From the NCBI GenBank assembly GCA_041481485.1, contig JBGPBY010000098.1, positions 1 to 17,726 on the forward strand: DNA of 17,726 bases, in the 5' to 3' direction. Under the pieces are notes generated by a model. That model was not told the DNA's origin, searched no databases, and saw nothing but the letters and a program-made list of their open reading frames with translations. The translations under genes were made by a program, and so were the position numbers. Positions 1-7,096 of the stretch are shown here, in pieces (the stretch's first letter is position 1; each line of letters opens with the position of its first letter). The DNA comes from JBGPBY01 sp041481485 (GTDB lineage: Bacteria; Acidobacteriota; Terriglobia; 20CM-2-55-15).

Positions 1-111
1 CCCACCCCACTTTCGGCGGGCACAATGACCGCGCTCATTTCCCTGGTTTCCATCCGGCACGATTCTGCCCGTTCATAGCCCGCGCCTACAGGTGGAGGTC
101 CGTCCAGGATT
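1..111. other. Window edge, no gene assigned
   Basis: Two short open stretches touch the left edge: a plus-strand frame open from base 1 to a TAG at 76-78, and a minus-strand ATG at 38 that runs off the window. Either could be the end or the beginning of a neighbouring gene, but neither is long enough to show a recognisable domain. No clear terminator or promoter was seen. Confidence 0.2.
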
Positions 112-471
112 CTATCTAGCATCGATCAGTTCGATTCGGTTGCCAAAAGGATCGGAGATATAGACGCGATGATACGTTTCGAGATCATCATCGATCACCT
201 CGATACCATAACGCCGCAGATGCACGATAAAACCGCCCAAATCGCGGACAAGCAATCCAGGATGTGCCTTCATTGCAGAATGAAAGTTGTGGTCGATTCC
301 CAAATGAATCTTTACTTGTTCGTTTTCAAACCACGCGCCACCTCTGATGGCAAGTTCGGGCGGCTTGGGCTTTTCGGTCAGACCAAGAATTTTTCCGTAA
401 AACTCCCGTGCATCGTTTTCCCTGCCGGGAGGTATGGCCAATTGAACGTGATCGATTCCTGAAAGTCCCAA
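112..471 (-). CDS. VOC (glyoxalase/bleomycin-resistance fold) protein
   Basis: Small single-domain protein of the vicinal oxygen chelate superfamily, a fold used by glyoxalase I, extradiol dioxygenases and fosfomycin/bleomycin-resistance proteins. With a TTG start at 471 it has 119 residues. The first strand carries GIDHVQLAIP with H8, a second candidate metal ligand is H56 (KIHLGID), and the C-terminal strand carries DPFGNRIEL with E114, the usual His/His/Glu layout. I prefer the TTG at 471 because AGGAGG lies 5 bases upstream. A longer form from a TTG at 516 overlaps the stop of the upstream DUF2332 gene by four bases but has no good ribosome-binding site and adds residues outside the fold. 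Lying directly behind the DUF2332 gene, it is probably co-transcribed with it. The substrate cannot be read from the sequence. No signal peptide, so probably cytoplasmic. Confidence 0.8.
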   Translation of the reverse strand: MGLSGIDHVQLAIPPGRENDAREFYGKILGLTEKPKPPELAIRGGAWFENEQVKIHLGIDHNFHSAMKAHPGLLVRDLGGFIVHLRRYGIEVIDDDLETYHRVYISDPFGNRIELIDAR

Positions 472-512
472 GCCGGCCTCCTCTTCTCCAGACAGTATGC
501 CTCGATGACTAT

Positions 513-1571
513 TCAAACCATCCAGTCAATCCACTGACCGTGGGCGTGAGAAGCTGCCAGTAATCGTTCTTCGCCACCCGGCCACATCGTTAAACGCAAT
601 TCAATTCCGCCCCGCGTCTCGTTCCATTCGAAACTAATCCACGCAAGGGGCCGTTGTTCTGTCGCAGCGGCGCCGGCAGCGTGAATGATCTCGCGGATCC
701 GCGACCGGCCTTCATCGGAAATGTACTGGAGAACGATGCTGTGAAACACGCCGCGAACAATGCCTTCCGCTTGCGGTTCTGCCAGCGCCCCCTCGATCCA
801 GGTCACGGCATCTCCAACGTCGATCTGAGGTGGAAACGAACGCGCCACAGCCATCACACGTGAGAGGCGCTCCAGACGGTCATCACGGTCGGCCCATACA
901 TATGCCATCAGACGCTCCGTGTTGGCGGGATCCGCAAGATCGATCGGGTCCGTGTCGACACCTCGCGTCGACTGAATATCAACGAGGGAATTGGGAGGCG
1001 GCAATCCGCGCCACTCGGGCTGGATCAGGACATCTGAAGACAGATCTCCGGCCTTCACTCCGCCGAGATCATAGGCATATCGGTGCAGGTTTAGATTGAG
1101 TCCGGCGCTGGATCCCAGTTCGATCAGTTCAAATGGAAGGCCGAATCTCTCCGAGACTACCAGCAGTGCCGCCATTATTGCGGCAGCCCTTCCAACCTCA
1201 TTGGTCTTTGGCGGTGAAGTCAGCCAGCCGGCCAGAAAATCGTCATTGTTCCTGAAGGTGTTTGCAATGACGGCGTCAAAGTCCCCGGAGCGATTTCGAT
1301 AGAGGTCGGAAAGCATCGAGTCCGTTCCCTGACGCGCAAGCCAATGGAGTCCGCCTGCCAATCGCAAGGCGACTGCGGCGTGACCACGATTCCCCTTCCA
1401 GTCGGCAATGGTTTGCGAGGTCCGGATTCCTGCTGCCAGCACGCGTTTCGAGGCCTCGAGCACACTCGCCGTCAATGGGGAATCCATCGCCCGGCAAATC
1501 GCTGCCTGACGTACAAGCTCGCCCCCGTCGTCGATTTCAGGAAATGCCGCCGGGTTTCGAGATCTCTCCAT
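513..1571 (-). CDS. DUF2332 family protein
   Basis: A 352-residue cytoplasmic protein that I recognise as the DUF2332 family. Signatures are the PKTNEVGR segment (residues 121-128) and ELGSSAGLNLN (151-161), which resembles the glycine-rich motif I of SAM-dependent methyltransferases. The N-terminal LVRQAAICRAMDSPL (19-33) also fits the family start. Biochemical function is unknown to me; a methyltransferase-like fold is inference from the motif. The ATG at 1571 has no strong Shine-Dalgarno, but the next methionine (M29) lies inside the conserved N-terminal segment, so the upstream start is better. It is divergent from the alcohol dehydrogenase across an 87-base spacer (1572-1658) in which no convincing promoter was seen. 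The VOC gene follows immediately. Confidence 0.82.
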   Translation of the reverse strand: MERSRNPAAFPEIDDGGELVRQAAICRAMDSPLTASVLEASKRVLAAGIRTSQTIADWKGNRGHAAVALRLAGGLHWLARQGTDSMLSDLYRNRSGDFDAVIANTFRNNDDFLAGWLTSPPKTNEVGRAAAIMAALLVVSERFGLPFELIELGSSAGLNLNLHRYAYDLGGVKAGDLSSDVLIQPEWRGLPPPNSLVDIQSTRGVDTDPIDLADPANTERLMAYVWADRDDRLERLSRVMAVARSFPPQIDVGDAVTWIEGALAEPQAEGIVRGVFHSIVLQYISDEGRSRIREIIHAAGAAATEQRPLAWISFEWNETRGGIELRLTMWPGGEERLLAASHAHGQWIDWMV

Positions 1572-1658
1572 TTATTCATTATTACCATGAGCGGAATGGT
1601 GCGGCCGATATTTAGCAAGCGAAATTGGCGATCGGCGAATGCCTAATAGGAATACGCT

Positions 1659-2666
1659 ATGTCCATGCGCGCCATGGTATTGGCTAAGACAAACGGTTTG
1701 CTGGAGGAAAGAGAAGTTCCAGATCCATTACCCGCCGAGGGAGAGGTTCTGGTCCGCGTGGACGCTTGCGCCGTCTGCAGAACGGATCTCCACATCGTCG
1801 ATGGAGAGCTGCCCAATTCGAAGCTTCCGCTGATTCCGGGTCATGAAATCGTTGGGCACATCACAGCGATTGGAACAAATTCGAAAAGATTTGGAATAGG
1901 AGATCGTGTCGGTATTCCATGGCTCGGAAAGACCTGCGGAATTTGCGAATACTGCAGGGCAGACAAAGAAAATCTCTGCGATGCACCACAATTTACCGGA
2001 TATACAAGGGACGGCGGATACTCGGAACTGGTCACTGCAGACGAACGCTTTTGTGTACCGATCCCGAAAATCTTTTCCGATGTAGAAGCGGCTCCACTGC
2101 TGTGCGCGGGCCTGATCGGATATCGATCGCTCGTCAAGACTCGCAACGCGCATCGAGTGGGAATCTATGGATTTGGAGCTGCAGCTCATTTAATCACGCA
2201 AATTGCGGTCTTTCAGGGGCGCGAGATTTATGCCTTCACTCGAAGCGGAGACACCGAAGGACAAGAATTTGCCCAGTCGCTTGGGGCGCGATGGACAGGT
2301 GATTCGAACGCAGATCCACCCGTGGCGCTGGACGCCGCCATCATCTTTGCACCCGTCGGGGCTCTTGTTCCTCGAGCTCTTCAGGCTGTCCGCAAAGGCG
2401 GCATCGTGGTCTGCGGCGGAATCCACATGAGCGATATCCCTCAATTCCCCTATCATCTGCTTTGGGGAGAACGGGAAATCTGTTCGGTGGCCAATCTGAC
2501 GCGGAACGATGCGCTGGAATTCATGAATATCGCACCTCAGGCTCGCGTGCGAGTCCATACGGAATCGTTTGCGCTGAATGCTGCCAATGACGCGCTAACC
2601 CGGTTGCGCAAGGGCGAAATCCAGGGAGCTGCTGTTCTGGAGGTAAACCGTGGCAACGTATCGTAA
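1659..2666 (+). CDS. Zinc-dependent alcohol dehydrogenase (MDR superfamily)
   Basis: Medium-chain dehydrogenase/reductase, expected to interconvert alcohols and aldehydes or ketones with NAD(P)H. Length 335 is typical. The N-terminal GroES-like domain holds the catalytic zinc ligands C40 (CAVCRTD), H62-E63 (PGHEIVGH) and C149 (LLCAGLIGY). The structural zinc loop has four cysteines, C93, C96, C99 and C107. The Rossmann domain starts with GIYGFGAAAH (168-177), followed at the second strand by TRSG, which may favour NADP. The GFGAAAH form resembles the subgroup known to me as TIGR02822 (adh_fam_2); that subgroup call is from memory. The start is supported by AGGAA six bases before the ATG at 1659. 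It overlaps the following GNAT gene by 17 bases, suggesting one transcript and translational coupling. The physiological substrate is unknown. No signal peptide. Confidence 0.9.
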   Translation: MSMRAMVLAKTNGLLEEREVPDPLPAEGEVLVRVDACAVCRTDLHIVDGELPNSKLPLIPGHEIVGHITAIGTNSKRFGIGDRVGIPWLGKTCGICEYCRADKENLCDAPQFTGYTRDGGYSELVTADERFCVPIPKIFSDVEAAPLLCAGLIGYRSLVKTRNAHRVGIYGFGAAAHLITQIAVFQGREIYAFTRSGDTEGQEFAQSLGARWTGDSNADPPVALDAAIIFAPVGALVPRALQAVRKGGIVVCGGIHMSDIPQFPYHLLWGEREICSVANLTRNDALEFMNIAPQARVRVHTESFALNAANDALTRLRKGEIQGAAVLEVNRGNVS

Positions 2667-3117
2667 TGCCACCCTCGATGACGTTCCTGAGATTGTCCGG
2701 TTTCAGATTGCAATGGCAAAGGAAACGGAGGAAATGGAACTGGATGCGGAAACCTGCGCCGCCGGCGTGAGAGCCGTATTCGGACATCCGGACACCGGCA
2801 AGTACTATGTCGGCGAAATCGACGGAATTGTGGCGGCGTCGCTGTTGATCACCTACGAATGGAGCGACTGGCGGAACGGCCAGGTGTGGTGGATTCAAAG
2901 CGTGTACGTATTGCCTCAGTTCCGCAAGAAGGGCATTTATCGTGGACTGTACCTTCATGTCCGCGACCTTGCGGAATCCCATCATGAAGTTAAAGGCATA
3001 CGTCTTTACGTCGATCGAAAGAATATATCCGCGCAACAGGTCTACACTGCGCTCGGAATGAATGGGGATCATTATCAGGTTTTTGAGTGGATGAAGAATT
3101 CGAACGGAACGAAATAA
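2650..3117 (+). CDS. GNAT family N-acetyltransferase
   Basis: A 155-residue single-domain GCN5-related acetyltransferase that transfers an acetyl group from acetyl-CoA to an amine. Motif A is visible as IQSVYVLPQFRKKGIYRGLY (82-101), with the R/K-x-x-G-x pyrophosphate-binding loop at R92-KKG-I96. Motif B is at N125-A128-Y132 followed by LGM. The GTG start at 2650 is set by GGAGG six bases upstream and lies inside the 3' end of the alcohol dehydrogenase gene. The stop is only three bases from the end of the convergent ICMT-like gene, so there is no room for a dedicated terminator. The acceptor substrate cannot be predicted. Confidence 0.88.
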   Translation: MATYRNATLDDVPEIVRFQIAMAKETEEMELDAETCAAGVRAVFGHPDTGKYYVGEIDGIVAASLLITYEWSDWRNGQVWWIQSVYVLPQFRKKGIYRGLYLHVRDLAESHHEVKGIRLYVDRKNISAQQVYTALGMNGDHYQVFEWMKNSNGTK

Positions 3118-3120
3118 TAC

Positions 3121-3693
3121 TCACGACTTCGTAAACGGAATCAGCATGGGAACGCGTCTTGCATACGTATCGTAATTCTCGCGACCCAGTTGTTCCCGCA
3201 GGAAACTCTCTTCAAGCCGGGCCTTGATATACCAACTGACAGTCGTGATTGCCACGCCGGCAAAGGCCAACGTAGTGCCGCGCATTACTGCTGTGGCAAT
3301 TGAAGCGAGAATGATTCCTGTATAGATGGGATGACGGACCACTGCATACGGACCCCGGTCGACAATGTGATGGTCTTGCTTGCGCGTAACGTCGCCCGAC
3401 CACAGTTTTCCCAATACGATTCGCGCCCACCAGGTAAAGAGGAGACCCACTACGGCAGCTCCGGCCATCAGCCAACCGACGGCATTTCCCGTCTGCCACA
3501 GGATTCCCTGAGAGGATCGATTTAAGGGAAACCACCCGAACAAAAAGATGGTTCCAACAATGACCGACAGCCGATAGAGAATTTCTCTTTTCCGATCGGG
3601 ACGGGACACTGTCGGATTACTCCACCCCGCCGCCGCCAGCCAGGACGCAACCCACAATATCCATGCCAACCCCAACACTGACTCCGGAGACAT
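3121..3693 (-). CDS. ICMT-like integral membrane methyltransferase
   Basis: A 190-residue membrane protein with hydrophobic segments near residues 3-22, 39-56, 72-91 and 122-150. The conserved cytoplasmic signature RGPYAVVRHPIYTG (113-126), followed by EESFLREQLGRENYDTYARR (161-180) and VPMLIP, is that of the isoprenylcysteine carboxyl methyltransferase / phospholipid methyltransferase family. Bacterial members are SAM-dependent but mostly of unknown substrate; bacteria normally lack prenylated proteins, so the eukaryotic reaction should not be assumed. The ATG at 3693 has only a close AGGA before it. It is convergent with the GNAT gene and reads away from the repeat-rich spacer at 3694-4055. 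Confidence 0.85.
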   Translation of the reverse strand: MSPESVLGLAWILWVASWLAAAGWSNPTVSRPDRKREILYRLSVIVGTIFLFGWFPLNRSSQGILWQTGNAVGWLMAGAAVVGLLFTWWARIVLGKLWSGDVTRKQDHHIVDRGPYAVVRHPIYTGIILASIATAVMRGTTLAFAGVAITTVSWYIKARLEESFLREQLGRENYDTYARRVPMLIPFTKS

Positions 3694-3753
3694 TCCTGAT
3701 ACTTTAATGGATGTTCGAGCCGGACTCGCGGGATATGAGTGCGGGTTCTTGTT

Positions 3754-3773
3754 CCACCGGCTTACGCCGGTGG
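3754..3773. repeat. Short perfect hairpin repeat (REP-like)
   Basis: CCACCGGC TTAC GCCGGTGG is a perfect 8-bp stem with a 4-base loop. It lies upstream of both flanking genes and has no T-tract, so it is more likely a repetitive extragenic palindrome than a terminator. It is the first of several palindromes that fill the 362-base spacer 3694-4055, which contains no gene. Confidence 0.6.
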
Positions 3774-3785
3774 CTAACCGAGTGC

Positions 3786-3953
3786 CGCCGCTCCGCGGCT
3801 CTGAAGTTTATCGGTTTGCCGGTGTCGCGGCGACGGAATAGGGGATAGCTTGGCAGGATGGCATAATCCCCTCCTGAAGGAGGGGATTATGGCCAGCCTG
3901 TTGTTTCTTACCTTTACCGCAAAACCGATAAACTTCAGCGCCGCTCCGCGGCT
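3786..3953. repeat. MITE-like unit: 15-bp direct repeats around 17-bp inverted repeats
   Basis: Inner arms CTGAAGTTTATCGGTTT (3801-3817) and its exact reverse complement (3922-3938) enclose about 104 bases without coding capacity. Immediately outside each arm, with no gap, is the same 15-base sequence CGCCGCTCCGCGGCT in direct orientation (3786-3800 and 3939-3953). This is the layout of a non-autonomous transposable element (138 bp) with a target duplication. The 15-base sequence is, however, itself a repetitive palindrome that recurs inverted at 3985-4000. A composite of neighbouring REP units is therefore the main alternative. No transposase is present in the window. Confidence 0.6.
3862..3891. 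repeat. Strong 13-bp hairpin inside the MITE-like unit
   Basis: CATAATCCCCTCC TGAA GGAGGGGATTATG is a perfect 13-bp stem with a TGAA loop, placed near the centre between the 17-bp arms. Outer GG/CC bases could extend the stem past a one-base bulge. Similar CCCCTCC/GGAGGGG palindromes are, to my knowledge, frequent between genes in several soil phyla. There is no T-tract and no nearby gene end, so I do not call it a terminator. Confidence 0.6.
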
Positions 3954-4003
3954 GGGACAGCACGGTTCATGACTAAGTCTGATTCCAGCCGCGGAGCGGC
4001 GGC
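3940..4003. repeat. Inverted REP pair
   Basis: GCCGCTCCGCGGCTGG at 3940-3955 is repeated as its exact reverse complement at 3985-4000 (the second copy continues GCGGC to 4003), with 29 bases between. This head-to-head arrangement is typical of paired REP units. It lies about 50 bases before the exported cytochrome-like gene, in a region that must also hold that gene's promoter, which I could not identify. Confidence 0.6.
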
Positions 4004-4055
4004 AGATCCAGAAATGCTCTAGGACGGAGACCGTGTTGTTTGAGAGAATTCCAAA

Positions 4056-5396
4056 ATGCGCCTGGTTATCGTTTCGATTGCGGCAACATTAATTCTCCTG
4101 AGTCTGCAGCGCGTAGAGTATTCCCAGAACTACAACGTTTCGGTTGAACTGCCAGTGGGCGGAACCATTGAAGAACGGCCATTTTTCGCAACACGCCGGG
4201 ATCCGGCAATCGATTACGATCGGCAGTCCAACGACGTCGTCGCTCAGCTGGCCCGGAAAGTTGAAGAGGGCGCCGTGCAGTTGCGTTTCAACAAAACCAG
4301 CGGCTATCTGCTTTCGGTCCTGAATGCGCTGCACGTTCCCATCGAGTCGCAGTCCGTTATCTTTTCAAAAACGAGCCTCCAGTCGCACTTCATCAGTCCG
4401 GCGAACCCTCGCGCGATCTACTATACCGACGAGGTTTCGGTCGGCTTTATTCGTAGTGCGACGCTGCTGGAGATTGCGGTACTGGATGAGCATCAGGGCG
4501 TGTTGTTTTATGCCATCCAGCAGCAGGCTGCAGAGCGGCCAAGAATAATCCGAAGCGACTCCTGTCTTTCGTGTCACGAATTGCACGATACGCTCGACGT
4601 TCCCGGATTGCTGGTCCGGAGCATGGGAGTCGGCGAAGAAGGACAAACGATGCCGGACTTTGGCAATTTCGTGACGGATCACCGCAGCCCGTTGGAGGAA
4701 CGGTTCGGCGGCTGGTTCATCACCGGAAAAGCCGGCACGGCCCCTCACATGGGAAATACCATGCTTGCGGTCGACGGCCCCCAGGCCGCACAATCGGACA
4801 AATCATCGAGCACACCGAAAATCCTGGCGAATCTGGAAGGTCAGTTTGATCCGGAGGGATATCCGTCACGGTACAGCGATATCGCCGCGGTGTTGGTTCT
4901 CGACCATCAGGCTCGAATGACGAATTTGCTGACCCGGGTGGGATGGGAGTCTCGTATTGCGGTCAATCAGGAAGAGAAAAATCCGCAGGTCAGGGAAACC
5001 GCTGAACGGCTGATTGCGGCGGATACCCGCGAGCTTGCCGATTATATGCTCTTTGTGGATGAGGCACCTCTGCGCGGCACCTTCGAATCGTCATCCGGAT
5101 TTCAAACAAAATTTGAAGAACAGGGCCCGCGAGACAGCCTGGGACGCAGCCTGAGACAACTCGATCTTAAAAAGCGGCTTCTCCGCTATCCGTGCAGTTA
5201 CATGATTTATTCCCAGGCATTCGACGGGCTTCCTGCTGCAGCAAAAAACGCCTTCTACTCCAGGCTTTGGGAAGTACTTTCGGGCAAGGAAAAGTCTGCA
5301 AAGTATTCGAAGCTGACATCCGCGGACCGCTCCGCGATTGTTGGAATTCTTCTCGAAACGAAGAAGGATTTGCCGGCGTATTTCAAACCATTGTGA
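4056..5396 (+). CDS. Exported single-CxxCH protein, conserved unknown
   Basis: A 446-residue protein beginning with a short basic end and hydrophobic stretch (MRLVIVSIAATLILLSLQ), read as a Sec signal or anchor. One haem c attachment motif, C170-L-S-C173-H174, sits mid-protein and is followed by DVPGLLVRSM, FGGWFITGKAG and HMGNTML. The C-terminal third has LLRYPCSYMIYSQAF and a helical end (KLTSADRSAIVGILLETKK). I recognise this general pattern from uncharacterised acidobacterial proteins but know no function. A monohaem periplasmic electron carrier, or a haem-containing enzyme, is inference. The ATG at 4056 has only a weak GAGAG ahead of it. Hcp follows 70 bases downstream on the same strand with its own strong ribosome-binding site, so the link between the two is uncertain. 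Confidence 0.7.
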   Translation: MRLVIVSIAATLILLSLQRVEYSQNYNVSVELPVGGTIEERPFFATRRDPAIDYDRQSNDVVAQLARKVEEGAVQLRFNKTSGYLLSVLNALHVPIESQSVIFSKTSLQSHFISPANPRAIYYTDEVSVGFIRSATLLEIAVLDEHQGVLFYAIQQQAAERPRIIRSDSCLSCHELHDTLDVPGLLVRSMGVGEEGQTMPDFGNFVTDHRSPLEERFGGWFITGKAGTAPHMGNTMLAVDGPQAAQSDKSSSTPKILANLEGQFDPEGYPSRYSDIAAVLVLDHQARMTNLLTRVGWESRIAVNQEEKNPQVRETAERLIAADTRELADYMLFVDEAPLRGTFESSSGFQTKFEEQGPRDSLGRSLRQLDLKKRLLRYPCSYMIYSQAFDGLPAAAKNAFYSRLWEVLSGKEKSAKYSKLTSADRSAIVGILLETKKDLPAYFKPL

Positions 5397-5466
5397 TTGT
5401 TACTGCCGCAAGTCCCGTACAAGTTGCGCGCATAAGTTGTGATGTATTCAGGGAAGGAGAAACCGG

Positions 5467-5949
5467 ATGGCGCTAAACGCATTTTTGAAGATAGTTGGGA
5501 AAAAATCTGGAGAGGTTCACGGCTCGGTCACTCAAAAAGGAAGGGAAGGTCGAATCATGGTGATCGCCGCAGATCATTCGATCGTCGCTCCAAGCGATCC
5601 ACAGGCCGGGGTGGCCACCGGCAAGCGGATGCACCACCCTTTCTCCATTACCAAGGAAAGCGACAAATCCAGCCCAATCCTCTATAACATGCTGAACACC
5701 AGCGAAGTGATTTCCGATTGGATTCTGCAGTTCTTTGCGCAGTCCCCGACCGGTGTAGAGACCCAAACCCACACCGTGCAACTTTCAAACGCCCTGATTT
5801 CGGACATAACCTTCCATATGCCGAACACCAGGGATCCTGATCTCACCCGCTATGTCGAGCATGAAGAAATCTCATTTGTGTATCAGAAGATTACCTGGAC
5901 ATGGGTCGACGGAAACATTACCTCATCGGACACGTGGATTATCCCCTGA
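5467..5949 (+). CDS. hcp: Hcp-family type VI secretion tube protein (orphan)
   Basis: A 160-residue protein of the Hcp1 family, whose hexameric rings stack to form the inner tube of type VI secretion systems and also act as a chaperone or carrier for effectors. Family features are the N-terminal FLKIVGKKSGEVHGS, the central HHPFSITKESDKSSPILYNM (roughly 57-76), and the C-terminal EEISFVYQKITWTWVDGNIT strand. Length and lack of a signal peptide match the family. AAGGAG seven bases before ATG 5467 is a strong ribosome-binding site. No tssB/C, VgrG, PAAR, ClpV or baseplate gene is near, so it is an orphan within this window. It may serve a T6SS elsewhere or be a domesticated Hcp homologue. Convergent with the peroxiredoxin gene. 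Confidence 0.88.
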   Translation: MALNAFLKIVGKKSGEVHGSVTQKGREGRIMVIAADHSIVAPSDPQAGVATGKRMHHPFSITKESDKSSPILYNMLNTSEVISDWILQFFAQSPTGVETQTHTVQLSNALISDITFHMPNTRDPDLTRYVEHEEISFVYQKITWTWVDGNITSSDTWIIP

Positions 5950-5961
5950 AGAGGCCAAACA

Positions 5962-5980
5962 GGCCGCGATGTACGCGGCC
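5962..5980. terminator. Hairpin between convergent hcp and peroxiredoxin
   Basis: GGCCGCG ATGTA CGCGGCC is a perfect 7-bp GC-rich stem with a 5-base loop, in the 44-base gap between two convergent genes. Position suggests a bidirectional terminator. There is no clear T-run on either side, so efficiency as an intrinsic terminator is doubtful. Confidence 0.45.
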
Positions 5981-5993
5981 CGGATGGCAGAAG

Positions 5994-6650
5994 TTATTTG
6001 GGTTGTGACGTGATTCGAAGATAGGGCTTGAGTGTCTTGAAGCCCGGAAACTTTGTTTGAGCTTCGTCGTTGCTTACTGCACCAGTGATGATGACATCGT
6101 CGCCATTCTTCCAGTTGGCCGGCGTCGCTACTTTATGGTTTGCTGTCAGCTGGATCGAATCAATCACCCGCAGAATCTCGTCAAAATTGCGCCCCGTCGT
6201 CATCGGGTAGGTGATGATGAGCTTAATTTTCTTATCGGGCCCAATGATGTAGACATTGCGCACCGTAAAATTGTCTGCGGCGGTTCGGCCAGAAGCGCCT
6301 CCTGTGGTTTCGGCAGGAAGCATGTCATAAAGTTTTGCGACTTCCAGATTGGGATCGCCGATCATGGGATAGTTCGGAGCGGCGCCTTGCGTTTCCTCGA
6401 TGTCCCGTGACCACTTCTTATGATCGTCGACGGAATCGACGCTAAGACCGATGACCTTGATGTTCCGCTTGTCGAATTCCGGCTTGAGTTTCGCGACATA
6501 GCCGAGTTCAGTCGTGCACACTGGAGTGAAATCCTTCGGGTGTGAAAACAGCATGGCCCATTTGTCGCCGATCCAGTCATGAAACTTGATCGATCCTTCA
6601 GTTGTTTCTGCGGTGAAATCGGGCGCCGTCGCCCCGAGTCGAAGTGGCAT
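5994..6650 (-). CDS. 1-Cys peroxiredoxin (Prx6 type)
   Basis: A 218-residue thiol peroxidase that reduces hydrogen peroxide or organic peroxides through a peroxidatic cysteine. The active-site motif P38-KDF-T42-PV-C45-TTELG is complete (PxxxTxxC). No other cysteine occurs in the protein, so there is no resolving cysteine and an external thiol must regenerate it. The long C-terminal part, with YPMTTGRNFDEILRVIDSIQ (about 150-170) and the PANWKNGDDVII segment, is typical of the Prx6 subfamily rather than AhpC, matching the length of about 220. No signal peptide; cytoplasmic. GGAGG seven bases ahead supports the ATG at 6650. A dyad 38-54 bases upstream may be a regulator site. It stands alone between convergent hcp and a long non-coding spacer. 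Confidence 0.93.
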   Translation of the reverse strand: MPLRLGATAPDFTAETTEGSIKFHDWIGDKWAMLFSHPKDFTPVCTTELGYVAKLKPEFDKRNIKVIGLSVDSVDDHKKWSRDIEETQGAAPNYPMIGDPNLEVAKLYDMLPAETTGGASGRTAADNFTVRNVYIIGPDKKIKLIITYPMTTGRNFDEILRVIDSIQLTANHKVATPANWKNGDDVIITGAVSNDEAQTKFPGFKTLKPYLRITSQPK

Positions 6651-6687
6651 AACATTCCTCCCTAGCTCAGTTGTTTCGGATTCAGAT

Positions 6688-6704
6688 GTTTCAGTCAGTG
6701 AAAC
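6688..6704. promoter_or_regulatory. Inverted repeat upstream of peroxiredoxin
   Basis: GTTTCA GTCAG TGAAAC, a perfect 6-bp dyad with a 5-base spacer, overlaps a second pair TTGTTTC (6671-6677) / GAAACAA (6700-6706). It lies 38-54 bases before the peroxiredoxin start, where a promoter or operator is expected. Binding by a redox regulator is a guess; the dyad itself is seen directly. Confidence 0.3.
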
Positions 6705-6788
6705 AAAGACACATCGAATCTGTTATTACACCCCTTTGCTCGCTGCGCGTCAATCGCAGGATGAAACCCACACTGGATCACGAATGCG

Positions 6789-6886
6789 ATTCCCCACAGT
6801 AGGGGCGGTCTATGACCGCCCGCAATGTGGAGAATTGCATTCCTAAAAATTGTGGGCGGTCATAGACCGCCCCTACTGTGGGGAAT
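6789..6886. repeat. Long inverted-repeat element, copy 1
   Basis: A perfect 33-bp inverted repeat (arms 6789-6821 and 6854-6886, 32-base spacer). Each arm contains the palindrome GGGCGGTCTATGACCGCCC or its complement, and the spacer itself has a small GCAAT/ATTGC hairpin. The whole can fold into one long cruciform or RNA hairpin. It is the main content of the 446-base gene-free spacer 6651-7096. The rest of that spacer holds a CCCC GAA GGGG hairpin (6968-6978) and nothing else I can name. A second copy lies at 7626-7720 and a fragment at 14987-15018. Confidence 0.75.
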
Positions 6887-7096
6887 GCAGCCTACAGGTG
6901 GACTTGCAACAGGCTGCCGTAATGTCATAAATTCGAGCACGGTCGGCAGTTCACCGAGGCGCCGCCGCCCCGAAGGGGAAGCTAAACCTGCCATGCTAAT
7001 TATTCTTTGAACACTTATCCCGTGCCCTGTCTGAATCGGCGGTCACTGACAACCAAAATGGAATCGGCACGATTACCAGGATTATGAGGATAAGCA

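Noticed and set aside
3754..4003. CRISPR-like reading of the clustered palindromes
   Set aside because: The repeats differ in sequence and spacing, there are no regular spacers, and no cas gene is present.
5467..5949. A type VI secretion locus
   Set aside because: Only Hcp is present; no sheath, baseplate, membrane-complex or spike gene lies in the window.
84..6902. Shared 13-mer GCCTACAGGTGGA at 84-96 and 6890-6902
   Set aside because: An exact 13-base match is expected about once or twice by chance within a window of this size, and the flanks do not match.
6586..7010. Short plus-strand open frames across the first inverted-repeat element
   Set aside because: They consist mostly of repeat sequence, lack ribosome-binding sites and match no family.
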